From assembly GCA_958450325.1 (NCBI GenBank), contig OY288256.1, positions 13,300,557 to 13,364,556 on the forward strand: a DNA stretch of 64,000 bases. The letters run 5' to 3'. This DNA comes from Agrostemma githago. Taxonomy: Eukaryota; Streptophyta; Magnoliopsida; Caryophyllales; Caryophyllaceae. Positions 36,677 to 48,099 of the stretch are shown here, one piece after another (positions within the stretch are counted from its first letter, which is position 1; each line of letters begins with the position of its first letter). The position numbers and the translations under genes are program-made. Below the pieces are notes generated by a model that saw nothing but the letters and a program-made list of their open reading frames with translations, did no database searches and had not been told where the DNA came from.

Positions 36677-37987
36677 TGAAAGGTTCATAACCCACTAATT
36701 AGACTCCTCTAATTAGTTACTAAATTACTTGTTAATTTAGTATATAAAGATCTAGTTACATGCATGACATCAAATGACAAAAACTAGATATAAGAAGAGA
36801 TTTCCTTACATAAACAATGAGGAAATATTGGGCACAATAAGAAAACTCCTTTTCTTATTGTTCTTGAGCTAATAATAGTATGGATGATCCTCCAAAACCT
36901 TGAATCTCCAATGTAGAAGATCTCCTTTAAGTTGCACCAAGAATCAACCCAAATAATCACCACTATTATTAACTAGATAATAGTAGTGATAAAACAATGC
37001 TAATATTATGAATCTATTACTACTTTAGTAATAAAGATGAATACTAGTATTAGAGAGAGTTTTGGAGAGATGAGGTAAAAAGCCAAAGCTCATGCATGCA
37101 AAATGAATTGGTGAGTTCAAAAGAGAACAAAGAGTCCCCTTTTTACTACCCCAAAACCGGCCACCCCACATGGGGAAGACTAAAATGCATTATTTTATTT
37201 GCATGCTTAAAGTCTAGGGTCTAGGGTAATTATTACTATTATTTATGCATGTAGTAAAAATAAGACCAACCACTATTGCCATTATTTTTACTAGTGTACC
37301 ATACACATGTACATAAAATAGGTCCATTTTATTTTGTCATTTGTCATACAAATGCAATGTGTGACATGATCAATTATCTCCATAATTGATCACATCAAAT
37401 AATATACACTTAACTCTTTAAGTAGTACATTACTATTATATCTATATATAATAGGTCCCATAATAATAATAATAATCAATTAGCTAAATTTACAACTCCT
37501 TGTAAATATATTAACGGCTAATTAACACAACCCATAAAAGCATACAAAACCTCCACTAATTTAGTAATTAACGTTTAAATACTAAAAAAGGTCTTATTTA
37601 ATCGTATTAAAATAAGACGTAAAATTTATTCAGTCAATTATCGTATAATGGACTAATACACTTAATTGGACAGAGTTCTAAACTCTATCCCCAATAAATA
37701 ACTCTCATTACCAAACATATATCAAATATATACGCAAGGTGCTAATTAACTGTATCAGATACAAATAATTAGTCTTCTATTTGGGTCTCATCCTATAGGT
37801 GTGACCGAAAGGGATCAGTTGATCACCGCCGTCATACGACAATAACGTCTAACTCTAGTCAGCTGAGCGTTACCGATTTACGTTAATCAACTGACGTGGA
37901 GTATCAATGTACTAATTATCCCAAGTATATTCCGCCCATGAGATTTAATATATCAATGCACTATTGTGGAGGACACTCGCTCCAACA
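36677..37987 (-). repeat. 3' LTR of element D
   Basis: 1311 bp, identical in length to the other LTR. The single difference seen is C at 37932 (A at 45849 in the 5' LTR). Confidence 0.93.
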
Positions 37988-38856
37988 ATCTCCCACTTGT
38001 CCGATACAAGTTGTGCATGTAGCCACCATATTGCGGAGTACTCCTACTCCATCAATGTCTCCCACTTGTCTACACAAGTTGTGCGCTACCGATTCTCTTG
38101 TCTCTTTGATGTCACATCCTCCCACTCATCACAAGGTGTCTTTCAGGTCGCACTTGTGATTTAAATATAATAAGAGTGGTTTTCTCGATCTGGAGAATAA
38201 CTGTTTGACCGGAAAATCTACCATAGATCTATTTCCGAGCGTGGCCACGCATTTCCAGTTACTTCTCCTCGAGTGGCCCAAGGACGTATGTACCCGACGT
38301 GGGTGGACAATTCCTGTTGACCCAACTTATACTGTATAATGCAGATCACCATGACCCAGAAGATGCCCATCAGCCTCCTTTCACGGCACGACTTAGGACA
38401 CCAACCTAAGCCAATCGGAAACTGCACCGACTCAGATAAATGGTCGCCAGTCTAAAGAATCGACTCATAGGAATAAAATAGAAATCCCCGCCACGACCAG
38501 GCTTCAACTAATTTGATAAGGGACTCTATTGTGGTCACTGCCCGGCAGAGTGACAATCAGTCTGCCTATGTAAATGACCAGTCATCTCCATGACCCCATG
38601 GTCTTGAACTAACCATCGATCAACTTACAATCTTGTCACTCTGAGTCGTCACCTCATTAAGTGACAAGGGGCAAAAATACTATGTTCAAACGTTCACTTG
38701 AATAGGGTTCAAGATTGTCTCACAATCCATTCGAATGAACAAAGTATGGGTTTAGTCAAACTAAACAAAAGAGTTCATATTGAAACTCGAACAATGAACG
38801 CTATTATCATAAATGTAAAAATTGCTACAATATCCAATTATTACATCTTAGATAAC
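37988..38856 (-). other. 3' untranslated region of element D
   Basis: 869 bp between the polyprotein stop and the 3' LTR. The polypurine tract lies at 37988-38002. No further ORF on the element's strand is convincing. Confidence 0.7.
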
Positions 38857-41800
38857 TTAAGGAAAATCCGGGACCTTTCTCAATCCCATTGCAACAACAT
38901 GACCATCATGTTTAGCCTTTGAAAGAGGCTTGGTTAAAGGATCAGCGATATTCTCGTCTGTCCCAACCTTACATATATCGATTTCCTTCCTTTCCTCGAG
39001 ATCTCTTATCACGTGGTATTTCCTAAGTACATGTCTAGACTTATTGCTAGACTTGGGCTCTTTTGCTTGAAAAATGGCCCCGCTGTTATCACAATATATG
39101 GTGATAGGATCTTCGACGGAGTGGACTACTCCTAGTCCTTCCAAAAACTGACGAATCCAAACAGCTTCCTTTGCAGCTTCCGAAGCCGCGACGTACTCAG
39201 CTTCTGTTGTAGAATCCGCGGTGACACTTTGCTTGGAGCTCTTCCAACTAATGGCTCCTCCATTCAACATATAAACATAGCCGGATTGGGATTTCAAATC
39301 ATCCCGATCGGTTTGGAAACTGGCATCCGTGTAACCTCTTACACGTAATTCAGTATCCCCTCCAAACACTAAGAACGAATCCTTGGTCCTTCGCAAGTAC
39401 TTAAGGATGTTCTTCACGGCTGTCCAGTGACTTTCACCTGGATTGGCTTGATAACGACTCGTCATGCTCAAAGCATACGAAACATCGGGACGAGTGCACG
39501 TCATGGCATACATGATTGATCCAACCGCGGAAGCATATGTGATCAACTTCATGCGTTCAATTTCTTCGGGTGTGGTAGGACACTGTGACTTGCACAAAAT
39601 GGTACCTTGACTCATGGGAAGAAAGCCTCTCTTAGAGTCTTTCATTTTGAATCTATCAAGAATCTTATCTATATAAGCTTCTTGACTTAATACCAACGTC
39701 CTTTTGGATCTATCTCTATGGATCCGAATACCCAAAATACATTGTGCATTTCCCAAATCTTTCATTTGGAAGTGTTTTCCTAGCCACTCCTTTACGGAAG
39801 CAAGCATCAGAACGTCATTCCCGATAAGAAGTATGTCATCCACATACAAGACAAGAAAGGTTACCTTACTCCCACTAAACTTCATGTACAAACAAGGTTC
39901 CTCGACACTTCGAGCAAAACCATATTGTTTGATAACATGATCAAAGCGATGATTCCAACTTCTGGACGCTTGCTTAAGACCATAAATGGATCTCTTAAGC
40001 TTGCATACCTTCCTAGGATTAGATGTATCTACAAAACCTTCTGGTTGTGTCATATACACTTCCTCTTCTAGAATCCCATTCAAGAAGGCGGTTTTGACAT
40101 CCATTTGCCAAATCTCATAATCATGAAATGCGGCAATCGCTAGGATAATCCTTATGGAGCGAAGCATTGCGACTGGAGCAAAGGTTTCGTCATAGTGAAG
40201 ACCATGAACTTGAGTAAAACCCTTTGCCACCAATCTAGCTTTGTAGACATCTCTATGTCCATCTATGCCATTCTTGATCTTAAAGATCCATTTACACTGA
40301 AGAGGTCTCACCTTTTCAGGTAAATCAACCAAATCCCACACTTGGTTTTCGTGCATAGAGTCCATTTCGGATCGCATGGCTTCAAGCCATTGCATGGAAT
40401 CACGACTAGATATGGCCGCCTTGTAGGTGTTAGGCTCGTCACTTTCGCAAAGCAACATGTCTAACGCATCTTCCTCGACAATACCAAGGTATCGATCAGG
40501 AGGATGACTAATCCTCGTGGATTTCCTAGGTTCAAAGGGAACAACAACCGTGTCCGAGGAGGAGGGAACACTTTCCTCCACTTCATTTTCGGTTTGTGGC
40601 TCTTGGACTTCATCAAGTTCAAATTTTCTCCCACTCTGTCTTCTAGAAATGAAGTCATTTTCTAGAAAGACAGCGTCACGTGCCACAAACACTTTGTTTT
40701 CGTGACGATTGTAGAAGTAATAGCCTTGTGTTTCCTTTGGATACCCTACAAACAGACATTTATCGGATCTTGGTGCGAGTTTGTTGTCAGACTTGTTCTG
40801 AACATATGCCTCACAACCCCAGATTCTCATGAACGACAAATAAGGAACCCTTCCCTTCCATATCTCATATGGTGTCTTATTGGCCGCTTTAGTCGGGCTT
40901 CGATTTAGTGAAAATATTGCGGACAAAATGGCAAAACCCCAAAATGAATCAGGAAGCTCAGTGAGACTCATCATGGACCGAACCATATCTAATAAAGTTC
41001 GGTTTCTCCTTTCGGCCACACCATTCAACTGTGGTGTGCCAGGAGGAGTCCATTGTGATACTATGCCACAATCTTTTAGGTGTGAATCAAATTCATTATT
41101 TAGGTATTCACCGCCACGATCGGATCGTAGCACTTTAATCTTTTTATCCAATTGGTTCTCTACTTCACTTTGAAACTCTTTGAACTTTTCAAAAGCATCG
41201 CTCTTATGCCTCATTAAGTAGACATACCCATATCTACTTAAGTCGTCGGTAAAAGTGATGAAGTAGTTGTAACCACCCCTAGCGGTGATAGTCATTGGGC
41301 CACACACATCGGTATGTATAAGGCCCAATACCTCACTTGCTCGTGTTCCTTTACTTGAGAAAGGAGCACGAGTCATCTTGCCTAATATGCAAGACTCGCA
41401 TACACCATAAGATTTGTAATCAAATGGTTTGAGAAGTTTCGTTGAAACAAGTCTCTTTATGCGTCGTTCGTTTATGTGTCCTAAACGACAATGCCAAAGG
41501 TAGGATTGATTAGGTTCACCCGTTTTGAGCTTCTTGTTCTCTACATGATATACATCATTAACATTATCTAGAACATAAATACCTCCGATAGACGTAGCTT
41601 TACCATAAACCATGTCATTAAATGAAAAAGTACAACAATTGTCCTTAATCATAAAGGAAAAACCTTCCATATCAAGTACGGAAATGGAGATAATGTTCTT
41701 AGTTAAAGTTGGTACGAAATAACAATTATTCAAATACAACTCTAAACCACTAGCTAGAGTGAGTACATAAGTGCCTACGGATATAGCGGCTACTCTAGCT

Positions 41801-42867
41801 CCATTTCCCATGCGTAGGTCCACATCACCCTTGGCTAGTGCTCGCACGTCCCTCAACCCCTGTAAATGATTACAAAGATGAGAACCACATCCGGTATCTA
41901 ATACCCAAGTGGAAGTGCAAGTGTAGTTAATGTCTATCATATAGAGGGAAGTGAGGACAATACCTGACGGAGTCTCACTCTCGTCTTTCTTGTTCTTCAA
42001 TTCCTTCAAATATTTGGGACAATTGCGCTTCCAATGTCCCTTGCCATTACAATGATAGCAATCGGCGTCGGCATGTTTGTTAACCTTAGTCTTAGGTTTG
42101 CTATTCTCAATAGCTTTCCCTTTGTTCTTGTCTTTTCCATGTCTCTTGAATTTGGTCTTACCCTTGTTTTTACCCTTTTGAACCCCAAGGTTGAGATTCT
42201 TCATTTTCATGGAGAGCATGTCTCTCTTCTCACTCCCACTAGCCTCCATGTCCCTCTCTGCTTGGTTGAGGAGTGCATGAAGCTCTTGGAAACTCTTGTC
42301 CATGCCATGCATATTGTAGTTCACCCTAATTTGGGAGAACTTGGAGGGGAGTGAGTGAAGAATGCGACCGATCGCAAGCTTCTTGGGAATGCTACACCCT
42401 AGACGCTCTAGTGTGTCAATATGCTCAATCATCTTGAGCACATGGGGACCAACTTTTTGGCCCTTTTCTAGCTTACCCTCGAAGAATTTCATCATAGCCT
42501 CATATTGACGGATATCGGGTGATTGGGAAAAAGCCGTCGTAACCCTTGAGAATATCTCATATGCATTAAGGGTAATGTATTGAAGCTTGAGTTTTGGAGA
42601 CATTGACCATATCAAGACGTTCTTGATATCGTTGGATATCTTCAAATACTCCTCATAAGCGGTCCTTTGTGCCGGGGCGGCTCGAGGACCGGGTTCGTTG
42701 GGTGGTGGTTCGTTCAAGTAACGAAGGACGTTGTCGGACAACGCCGCACCTTTTATGGTAGACTCCCATTCGATGAAATTACTTCCATCGTCTTTCAAGA
42801 TACATTTGTCCATAACGGACCTAAGCCAAGAATCCTTTCCGAGTTGAATGGTTGCATTAGTAGCCAT
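38857..42867 (-). CDS. Ty1/copia Gag-Pol polyprotein of element D, 1336 aa
   Basis: One open frame from ATG 42867. Gag occupies about the first 250 residues, with the copia UBN2-type region (QYEAMMKFFEGKLEKGQ) and a CCHC knuckle CYHCNGKGHWKRNC near residue 270. Protease active site WVLDTGCGSHL is near 320, GAG-pre-integrase (LWHCRLGHINERRI) near 455. Integrase follows with HTDVCGPM, TDDLSRYGYVY and RSDRGGEYLN (D,D,E residues) at about 515-620. Reverse transcriptase spans about 860-1100 with WIFKIK, ARLVAKGFTQ, QMDVKTAFLNG and the catalytic LYVDDILL near 1000. RNase H has GYTDASF (about 1180), TEAEYVAA and YCDNSGA. The length and order integrase before reverse transcriptase are normal for Ty1/copia. 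No motif is missing. Lineage is likely TAR/Tork/Angela-like. Transcription should start in the LTR at about 45.9-44.6 kb. Confidence 0.95.
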   Translation of the reverse strand: MATNATIQLGKDSWLRSVMDKCILKDDGSNFIEWESTIKGAALSDNVLRYLNEPPPNEPGPRAAPAQRTAYEEYLKISNDIKNVLIWSMSPKLKLQYITLNAYEIFSRVTTAFSQSPDIRQYEAMMKFFEGKLEKGQKVGPHVLKMIEHIDTLERLGCSIPKKLAIGRILHSLPSKFSQIRVNYNMHGMDKSFQELHALLNQAERDMEASGSEKRDMLSMKMKNLNLGVQKGKNKGKTKFKRHGKDKNKGKAIENSKPKTKVNKHADADCYHCNGKGHWKRNCPKYLKELKNKKDESETPSGIVLTSLYMIDINYTCTSTWVLDTGCGSHLCNHLQGLRDVRALAKGDVDLRMGNGARVAAISVGTYVLTLASGLELYLNNCYFVPTLTKNIISISVLDMEGFSFMIKDNCCTFSFNDMVYGKATSIGGIYVLDNVNDVYHVENKKLKTGEPNQSYLWHCRLGHINERRIKRLVSTKLLKPFDYKSYGVCESCILGKMTRAPFSSKGTRASEVLGLIHTDVCGPMTITARGGYNYFITFTDDLSRYGYVYLMRHKSDAFEKFKEFQSEVENQLDKKIKVLRSDRGGEYLNNEFDSHLKDCGIVSQWTPPGTPQLNGVAERRNRTLLDMVRSMMSLTELPDSFWGFAILSAIFSLNRSPTKAANKTPYEIWKGRVPYLSFMRIWGCEAYVQNKSDNKLAPRSDKCLFVGYPKETQGYYFYNRHENKVFVARDAVFLENDFISRRQSGRKFELDEVQEPQTENEVEESVPSSSDTVVVPFEPRKSTRISHPPDRYLGIVEEDALDMLLCESDEPNTYKAAISSRDSMQWLEAMRSEMDSMHENQVWDLVDLPEKVRPLQCKWIFKIKNGIDGHRDVYKARLVAKGFTQVHGLHYDETFAPVAMLRSIRIILAIAAFHDYEIWQMDVKTAFLNGILEEEVYMTQPEGFVDTSNPRKVCKLKRSIYGLKQASRSWNHRFDHVIKQYGFARSVEEPCLYMKFSGSKVTFLVLYVDDILLIGNDVLMLASVKEWLGKHFQMKDLGNAQCILGIRIHRDRSKRTLVLSQEAYIDKILDRFKMKDSKRGFLPMSQGTILCKSQCPTTPEEIERMKLITYASAVGSIMYAMTCTRPDVSYALSMTSRYQANPGESHWTAVKNILKYLRRTKDSFLVFGGDTELRVRGYTDASFQTDRDDLKSQSGYVYMLNGGAISWKSSKQSVTADSTTEAEYVAASEAAKEAVWIRQFLEGLGVVHSVEDPITIYCDNSGAIFQAKEPKSSNKSRHVLRKYHVIRDLEERKEIDICKVGTDENIADPLTKPLSKAKHDGHVVAMGLRKVPDFP

Positions 42868-44579
42868 AGCGAATTATAAACACTACAACAAAATTTAGGA
42901 AATATTAACATTCATTGTCATATAATTTACTTGTAAAACAATTTTAACAAGTCACTCATATAATGACCCCTCACGAAATTATATAAGCGATTCCAAGACC
43001 CGTATCTAGATAAGAACTAACATCGCATGCAATCCTTATGTAAAAACGGTAAGTCATTACTTGACTAATTCTACCCTAGAATTCTCGGTCGACGGATTCA
43101 ACCAAATCCATCTCCTAGCCCCGAAATAACTTTTATCTCGTTGAGTCCAACCCAATCTTGGCATGTGATCTTATCACCCTACTTACCCTAGGTAAAAAGG
43201 GTCCACGTTGTGGTTGCCCTAATGAACAAGGGGTTCATAGGTGCTTTAATTGGTAAGGCTAAATCTCAATTCTTACGATGCATGTGAGAGGTCTTGTCAA
43301 TATTAGGTTACTAATCACTTATAAGTGAACTAAGTTGGTGATTACGTAAATTGGTGAATTGACAATCGACGAATAAAAATGCATGATTGGCGATTTTGGC
43401 ATGAGCGAAAATAAAGCAAGCATCAAACAAATAAATCCTAGTATGGCCATCTAGCTAATCTAATTAACTAGACTATTACAAAATCGGAAACCAACTCCTT
43501 GGTCCCTGGCCTCTTCAATGGAACACCACCAAAAGGCACCGTCTTTTGTCCACCATCTTGTGTAATCTCCGTCTTCATAATAATTAATTACAAATGATAC
43601 AAATGATACATAGCATTTCCTATTATACATTTGTATAAATAAAACTATTAATTATTACAAACGGGCGATACGAGATCGCAATTAATTACAATTAAATCGA
43701 TATTCCCTTACATTACGGGTAATACCGATTAAAAGACTAGGCCATACTAGGTACAATCTTGCAAAATAAACAATAAATGACATTCATTCATTCAACAACA
43801 TTAAAATAAATAAAATGCTGTAAAAATCATGCCAAAATCGCCCCATAATTTATCAAGTTCATCCTAGCTCGGTTTTATGGAATTTATCGATTTTTAACCA
43901 TTAAAAATCATTAATCAACACTTAATTCTCAATTAAGCTCAAACTAATTTTTTTCCAAACCAATTTGGAATTTCAAGAATTAGTCTCCACTAATTTGAAA
44001 AATAAAAATTAGTTTGAATTGATTTAATTTGCTAATTTAATCGGTAAATGGTCAATTTTATGAAATAAATTCAAATTAAATCATAAAACGTCCAAAATTA
44101 AAAATGAATAATTTTGTTCATTCTGGAACATTTCCAGGAACTCCAAAACAAAAACTTGTCCACAAATATTCTCGAATAAAATAGGAACAAATAAATGCAT
44201 GTTTATCGATTCTTATCTCATAAAAAACAATAAACATCCCAAAAGGACAAAATAAATTTCAAAAATTTACACATATGTCCATCAACATATGAAGATATGT
44301 ACACCCAAAAACTATGCCCAAAAACAACATGCAACTATTTTTAGTTAACTTTTAACATCAAATAGGCATAAAAACTCGGTTTTTAAGGCATAAATGATTA
44401 TAAATTAGCAAATAAATTCCAAAAATTACCAAACTCGACTACAACCATTTTGAGGTCATTAGGTATGCATGTACCCAAAAATTTCGTGTGAAACATCTTT
44501 TACACAAAATTTTCGGTTTTTACAAAGTTATCATATAACCCGAAAAAATGTCAAAAATCGACATGCATGCGACAACAAA
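42868..44579 (-). other. 5' leader of element D
   Basis: 1.7 kb between primer site and gag-pol start, AT-rich, no long ORF. Packaging signals would be expected here but cannot be identified by reading. Confidence 0.6.
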
Positions 44580-44591
44580 GCTCTGATACCA
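44580..44591 (-). promoter_or_regulatory. Primer binding site of element D
   Basis: On the minus strand TGGTATCAGAGC, complementary to the 3' end of initiator tRNA-Met, two bases after the LTR. Confidence 0.92.
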
Positions 44592-44593
44592 CT

Positions 44594-45904
44594 TGAAAGG
44601 TTCATAACCCACTAATTAGACTCCTCTAATTAGTTACTAAATTACTTGTTAATTTAGTATATAAAGATCTAGTTACATGCATGACATCAAATGACAAAAA
44701 CTAGATATAAGAAGAGATTTCCTTACATAAACAATGAGGAAATATTGGGCACAATAAGAAAACTCCTTTTCTTATTGTTCTTGAGCTAATAATAGTATGG
44801 ATGATCCTCCAAAACCTTGAATCTCCAATGTAGAAGATCTCCTTTAAGTTGCACCAAGAATCAACCCAAATAATCACCACTATTATTAACTAGATAATAG
44901 TAGTGATAAAACAATGCTAATATTATGAATCTATTACTACTTTAGTAATAAAGATGAATACTAGTATTAGAGAGAGTTTTGGAGAGATGAGGTAAAAAGC
45001 CAAAGCTCATGCATGCAAAATGAATTGGTGAGTTCAAAAGAGAACAAAGAGTCCCCTTTTTACTACCCCAAAACCGGCCACCCCACATGGGGAAGACTAA
45101 AATGCATTATTTTATTTGCATGCTTAAAGTCTAGGGTCTAGGGTAATTATTACTATTATTTATGCATGTAGTAAAAATAAGACCAACCACTATTGCCATT
45201 ATTTTTACTAGTGTACCATACACATGTACATAAAATAGGTCCATTTTATTTTGTCATTTGTCATACAAATGCAATGTGTGACATGATCAATTATCTCCAT
45301 AATTGATCACATCAAATAATATACACTTAACTCTTTAAGTAGTACATTACTATTATATCTATATATAATAGGTCCCATAATAATAATAATAATCAATTAG
45401 CTAAATTTACAACTCCTTGTAAATATATTAACGGCTAATTAACACAACCCATAAAAGCATACAAAACCTCCACTAATTTAGTAATTAACGTTTAAATACT
45501 AAAAAAGGTCTTATTTAATCGTATTAAAATAAGACGTAAAATTTATTCAGTCAATTATCGTATAATGGACTAATACACTTAATTGGACAGAGTTCTAAAC
45601 TCTATCCCCAATAAATAACTCTCATTACCAAACATATATCAAATATATACGCAAGGTGCTAATTAACTGTATCAGATACAAATAATTAGTCTTCTATTTG
45701 GGTCTCATCCTATAGGTGTGACCGAAAGGGATCAGTTGATCACCGCCGTCATACGACAATAACGTCTAACTCTAGTCAGCTGAGCGTTACCGATTTACGT
45801 TAATCAACTGACGTGGAGTATCAATGTACTAATTATCCCAAGTATATTACGCCCATGAGATTTAATATATCAATGCACTATTGTGGAGGACACTCGCTCC
45901 AACA
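44594..45904 (-). repeat. 5' LTR of element D
   Basis: 1311 bp; in element orientation TGTTGGAGCGAGTG to GAACCTTTCA. It would hold the promoter and polyadenylation signals of D. Confidence 0.93.
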
Positions 45905-46036
45905 ATGACAAGCTGCTTTCCCTTCCCCGGTCGTGTGTTTGGTTGAAGAGGCATTAAATCATGTTCCTCAGGAATCCCAGCTAACTCCAGATCTAAGTCA
46001 CCCTCCTGAAAATGCGTGAGCAAGTAAGAAACCCAT

Positions 46037-46096
46037 TTTTAAAAAATAAAATAAAATAAATAAAATAAAATAAAATAAATAAAATAAAATAAAATA
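46037..46096. repeat. (AAAAT)n microsatellite in intron of the antisense gene
   Basis: A run of AAAAT units with some AAAT, lying within the intron 46006-46097 of the antisense PMD gene. Confidence 0.9.
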
Positions 46097-48099
46097 CCAG
46101 TATCTGCGACGGCATACACGAAGCACTACGAACTCCTTCAAATATATGGGTATCTAGCCTGAGGTTGCTCATTACGGGGGCACGAGAATCCTTTCTTCCT
46201 CGACGATCATGTTTAGGATCGACCTCAGAATCTCCATCACTATTTCGATCATCCTCCTCGGCATGTTCATCCAATCTCACAATGACGACTTCGGATTGTA
46301 ATTTCCTTCTTTGCTCCAGAGGCTGATCGGCGGTATCCCTTTGCAGATGTCGTTTCCTTGGTTTTTGGGGATCACTATCGGTGCTACGAATGAGAATGTT
46401 CGCATTATCCCTCAACTCGTTCGGACATTTCACTTCCCACCATTTGGTGAAAGAAGGAGTGACACTTTCCTGCCAATCAAGTACCGGACTAGGAATGCGA
46501 ACTTGGACCATGCTTCCGGTAAACAAAACTAATCTCCAATACCTCAACGCCTCAATTCGTGTAGCGTTTCTTTTGCTGGAGCCGCAATCTAGTAGACCGG
46601 GAATATCCTGATCGACAAAAGCCGAATTGTCTGCTAAATCGATGAGGATTATAAGGTTCAACATGAAAAACAGCACCTGAACGCAAACACAAGCACGAAG
46701 AGCGCATCGAGGCAAAATAATCGAGTTCATAATTCTTGAGGCTCCCGTTGTCCGACAGAATATCACAATCTTTTCTGTTCCGTATGAAACGCCTCGGGTT
46801 GACATTAGCTCCCTCATGAATTAGCTTTCGGGCTCCAGCAGCATCATTCCTTTTTACTCCGAGGGAATACCTTGCCATGATAGGGCCATAAGGAGCAGGT
46901 TCCATAGCATGATGAGTGCCAAAGTAGTGAGAGGTCCATGCATAAAGATAATGGGCCGGAAAAAACGACTTGGCATACCCAAGGTTCGAATATGTGGCTA
47001 TATCGTTTAGACCCCGGTAAATACTGGCCAAGACTGGAATCGCCAAACTAAAGACTTGTCCCTCTGCCATCAAGCTCGCGATTTCAAAGGTCGTAGGTCT
47101 AATTAGTCGATCGGCATGCTCCGGTAAAACAAATACGCATAGCCAACATGACAAATACGCAGCCAAGTAAGCCTTGGTACGTCGAGAGTCGTTAATCCTC
47201 AACTTTCTGAACACCGCATGCTCTTCCTCTGTCCACTCATCAGATGGTCGGGGCTTGATCTCATCATTGGGATTTTGTGGAGGTCTAGGTGCATTCTTCG
47301 TCTCCCGCTTCTTTTCTCGCAACGAGTATACATTTTCTTTCTTGCACCAAAAATTAATCCACTGTTCAGCAGGAACTTTGCCTCGGACCGTCGATCTCCT
47401 GTCAAGATGGTAAAACGCCTCAAGCAAGATCTCACACGTGCTAGGAAGTATATACTTGTCATTCACATCCTTCGCCCGTAAAGTGCTCAGTGGTGACACC
47501 GTTTCATCGTATATTTCCCCCACAACAGTCAGGCCTCCAAGCTTGCGCAAATCATATAGGGAAATAGAAAATTCACCCGCCTTGGTGTGGAGTGTGTTAG
47601 TAATGGGGCACCATCCTTCGCAAAAGGCACGCATCACGTGCAGGTTCTTATCATAAGAATACAAAGAAGCATAGATCGCCGAGTAGAGGGAAGCTGACGA
47701 AAGAATACCCTTGAACCGAGCAAGCACATCTTCAGTCCACTCTAAATATCTTGGAATGAAAATTGGTTCGCCTTGGATTCTGAAGTTGTACAATCCTCAT
47801 CTTACGTCCCCGTCAATAATTCTGTGCCCAAGAAGCGGATAAGTAGAATGCAACTCATCCTTCACCTTCACAACGCTCTGCAACAGGTAATGCGATTTAG
47901 CATCAGGTTCTTTAGGATCAATCTTCAGTGATATTTTCTCCGGAAAATCCTTTTTGGTGATGTCAGCTGCCCCGCCAGCTAACGAACGCAGGGACAGACG
48001 AGTGGGAAAACATAGTCCAGATGCAGCATCATCTTCCTTGCGACCAACGATGGATAAATATTCGTCACAACCTTCCCTCCAACTCCTCAGAAACACCAT

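Larger units (their letters stand above)
36677..45904 (-). mobile_element. Element D: intact, very young Ty1/copia retrotransposon
   Basis: 9228 bp, flanked by the perfect duplication ATGAC (36672-36676, 45905-45909). Both LTRs are 1311 bp and, compared by eye, differ at one base (C at 37932, A at 45849). In its own orientation: 5' LTR 45904-44594 (TGTTGGAGCG..ACCTTTCA), primer site TGGTATCAGAGC at 44591-44580, 1.7-kb leader, one uninterrupted gag-pol, 0.87-kb trailer, polypurine tract ACAAGTGGGAGAT just before the 3' LTR at 37987. All parts needed for retrotransposition are visible. It is the youngest datable insertion in the window and may be active. Confidence 0.95.
35858..48099 (-). pseudogene. 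Antisense plant mobile domain (PMD) gene of element A, split by D
   Basis: The gene runs opposite to gag. From ATG 48099 (MVFLRSWREG), preceded by an acceptor-like TGTGCAG, a PMD protein follows: FCEGWCPITNTLHTKAGEFSI, LYDLRKLGGLTVVGEIYDE, EQWINFW and FVLPEHAD are the typical blocks (46550-47790). Damage: TGA at 47799, one extra base in a run at 46617-46620 just after NPHRFSRQFGF, and later stops TAA and TAG. An intron (46097-46006) contains an AAAAT array. Element D interrupts codons of the next exon (36677-45904); the frame matches across its ATGAC duplication. The C-terminal part (36676-35858) is a Glu/Lys/Gln-rich coiled coil. PMD proteins derive from host genes, and antisense PMD ORFs are known in Tat/Ogre/Retand elements; their function is unknown. 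This copy is dead. Confidence 0.82.
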
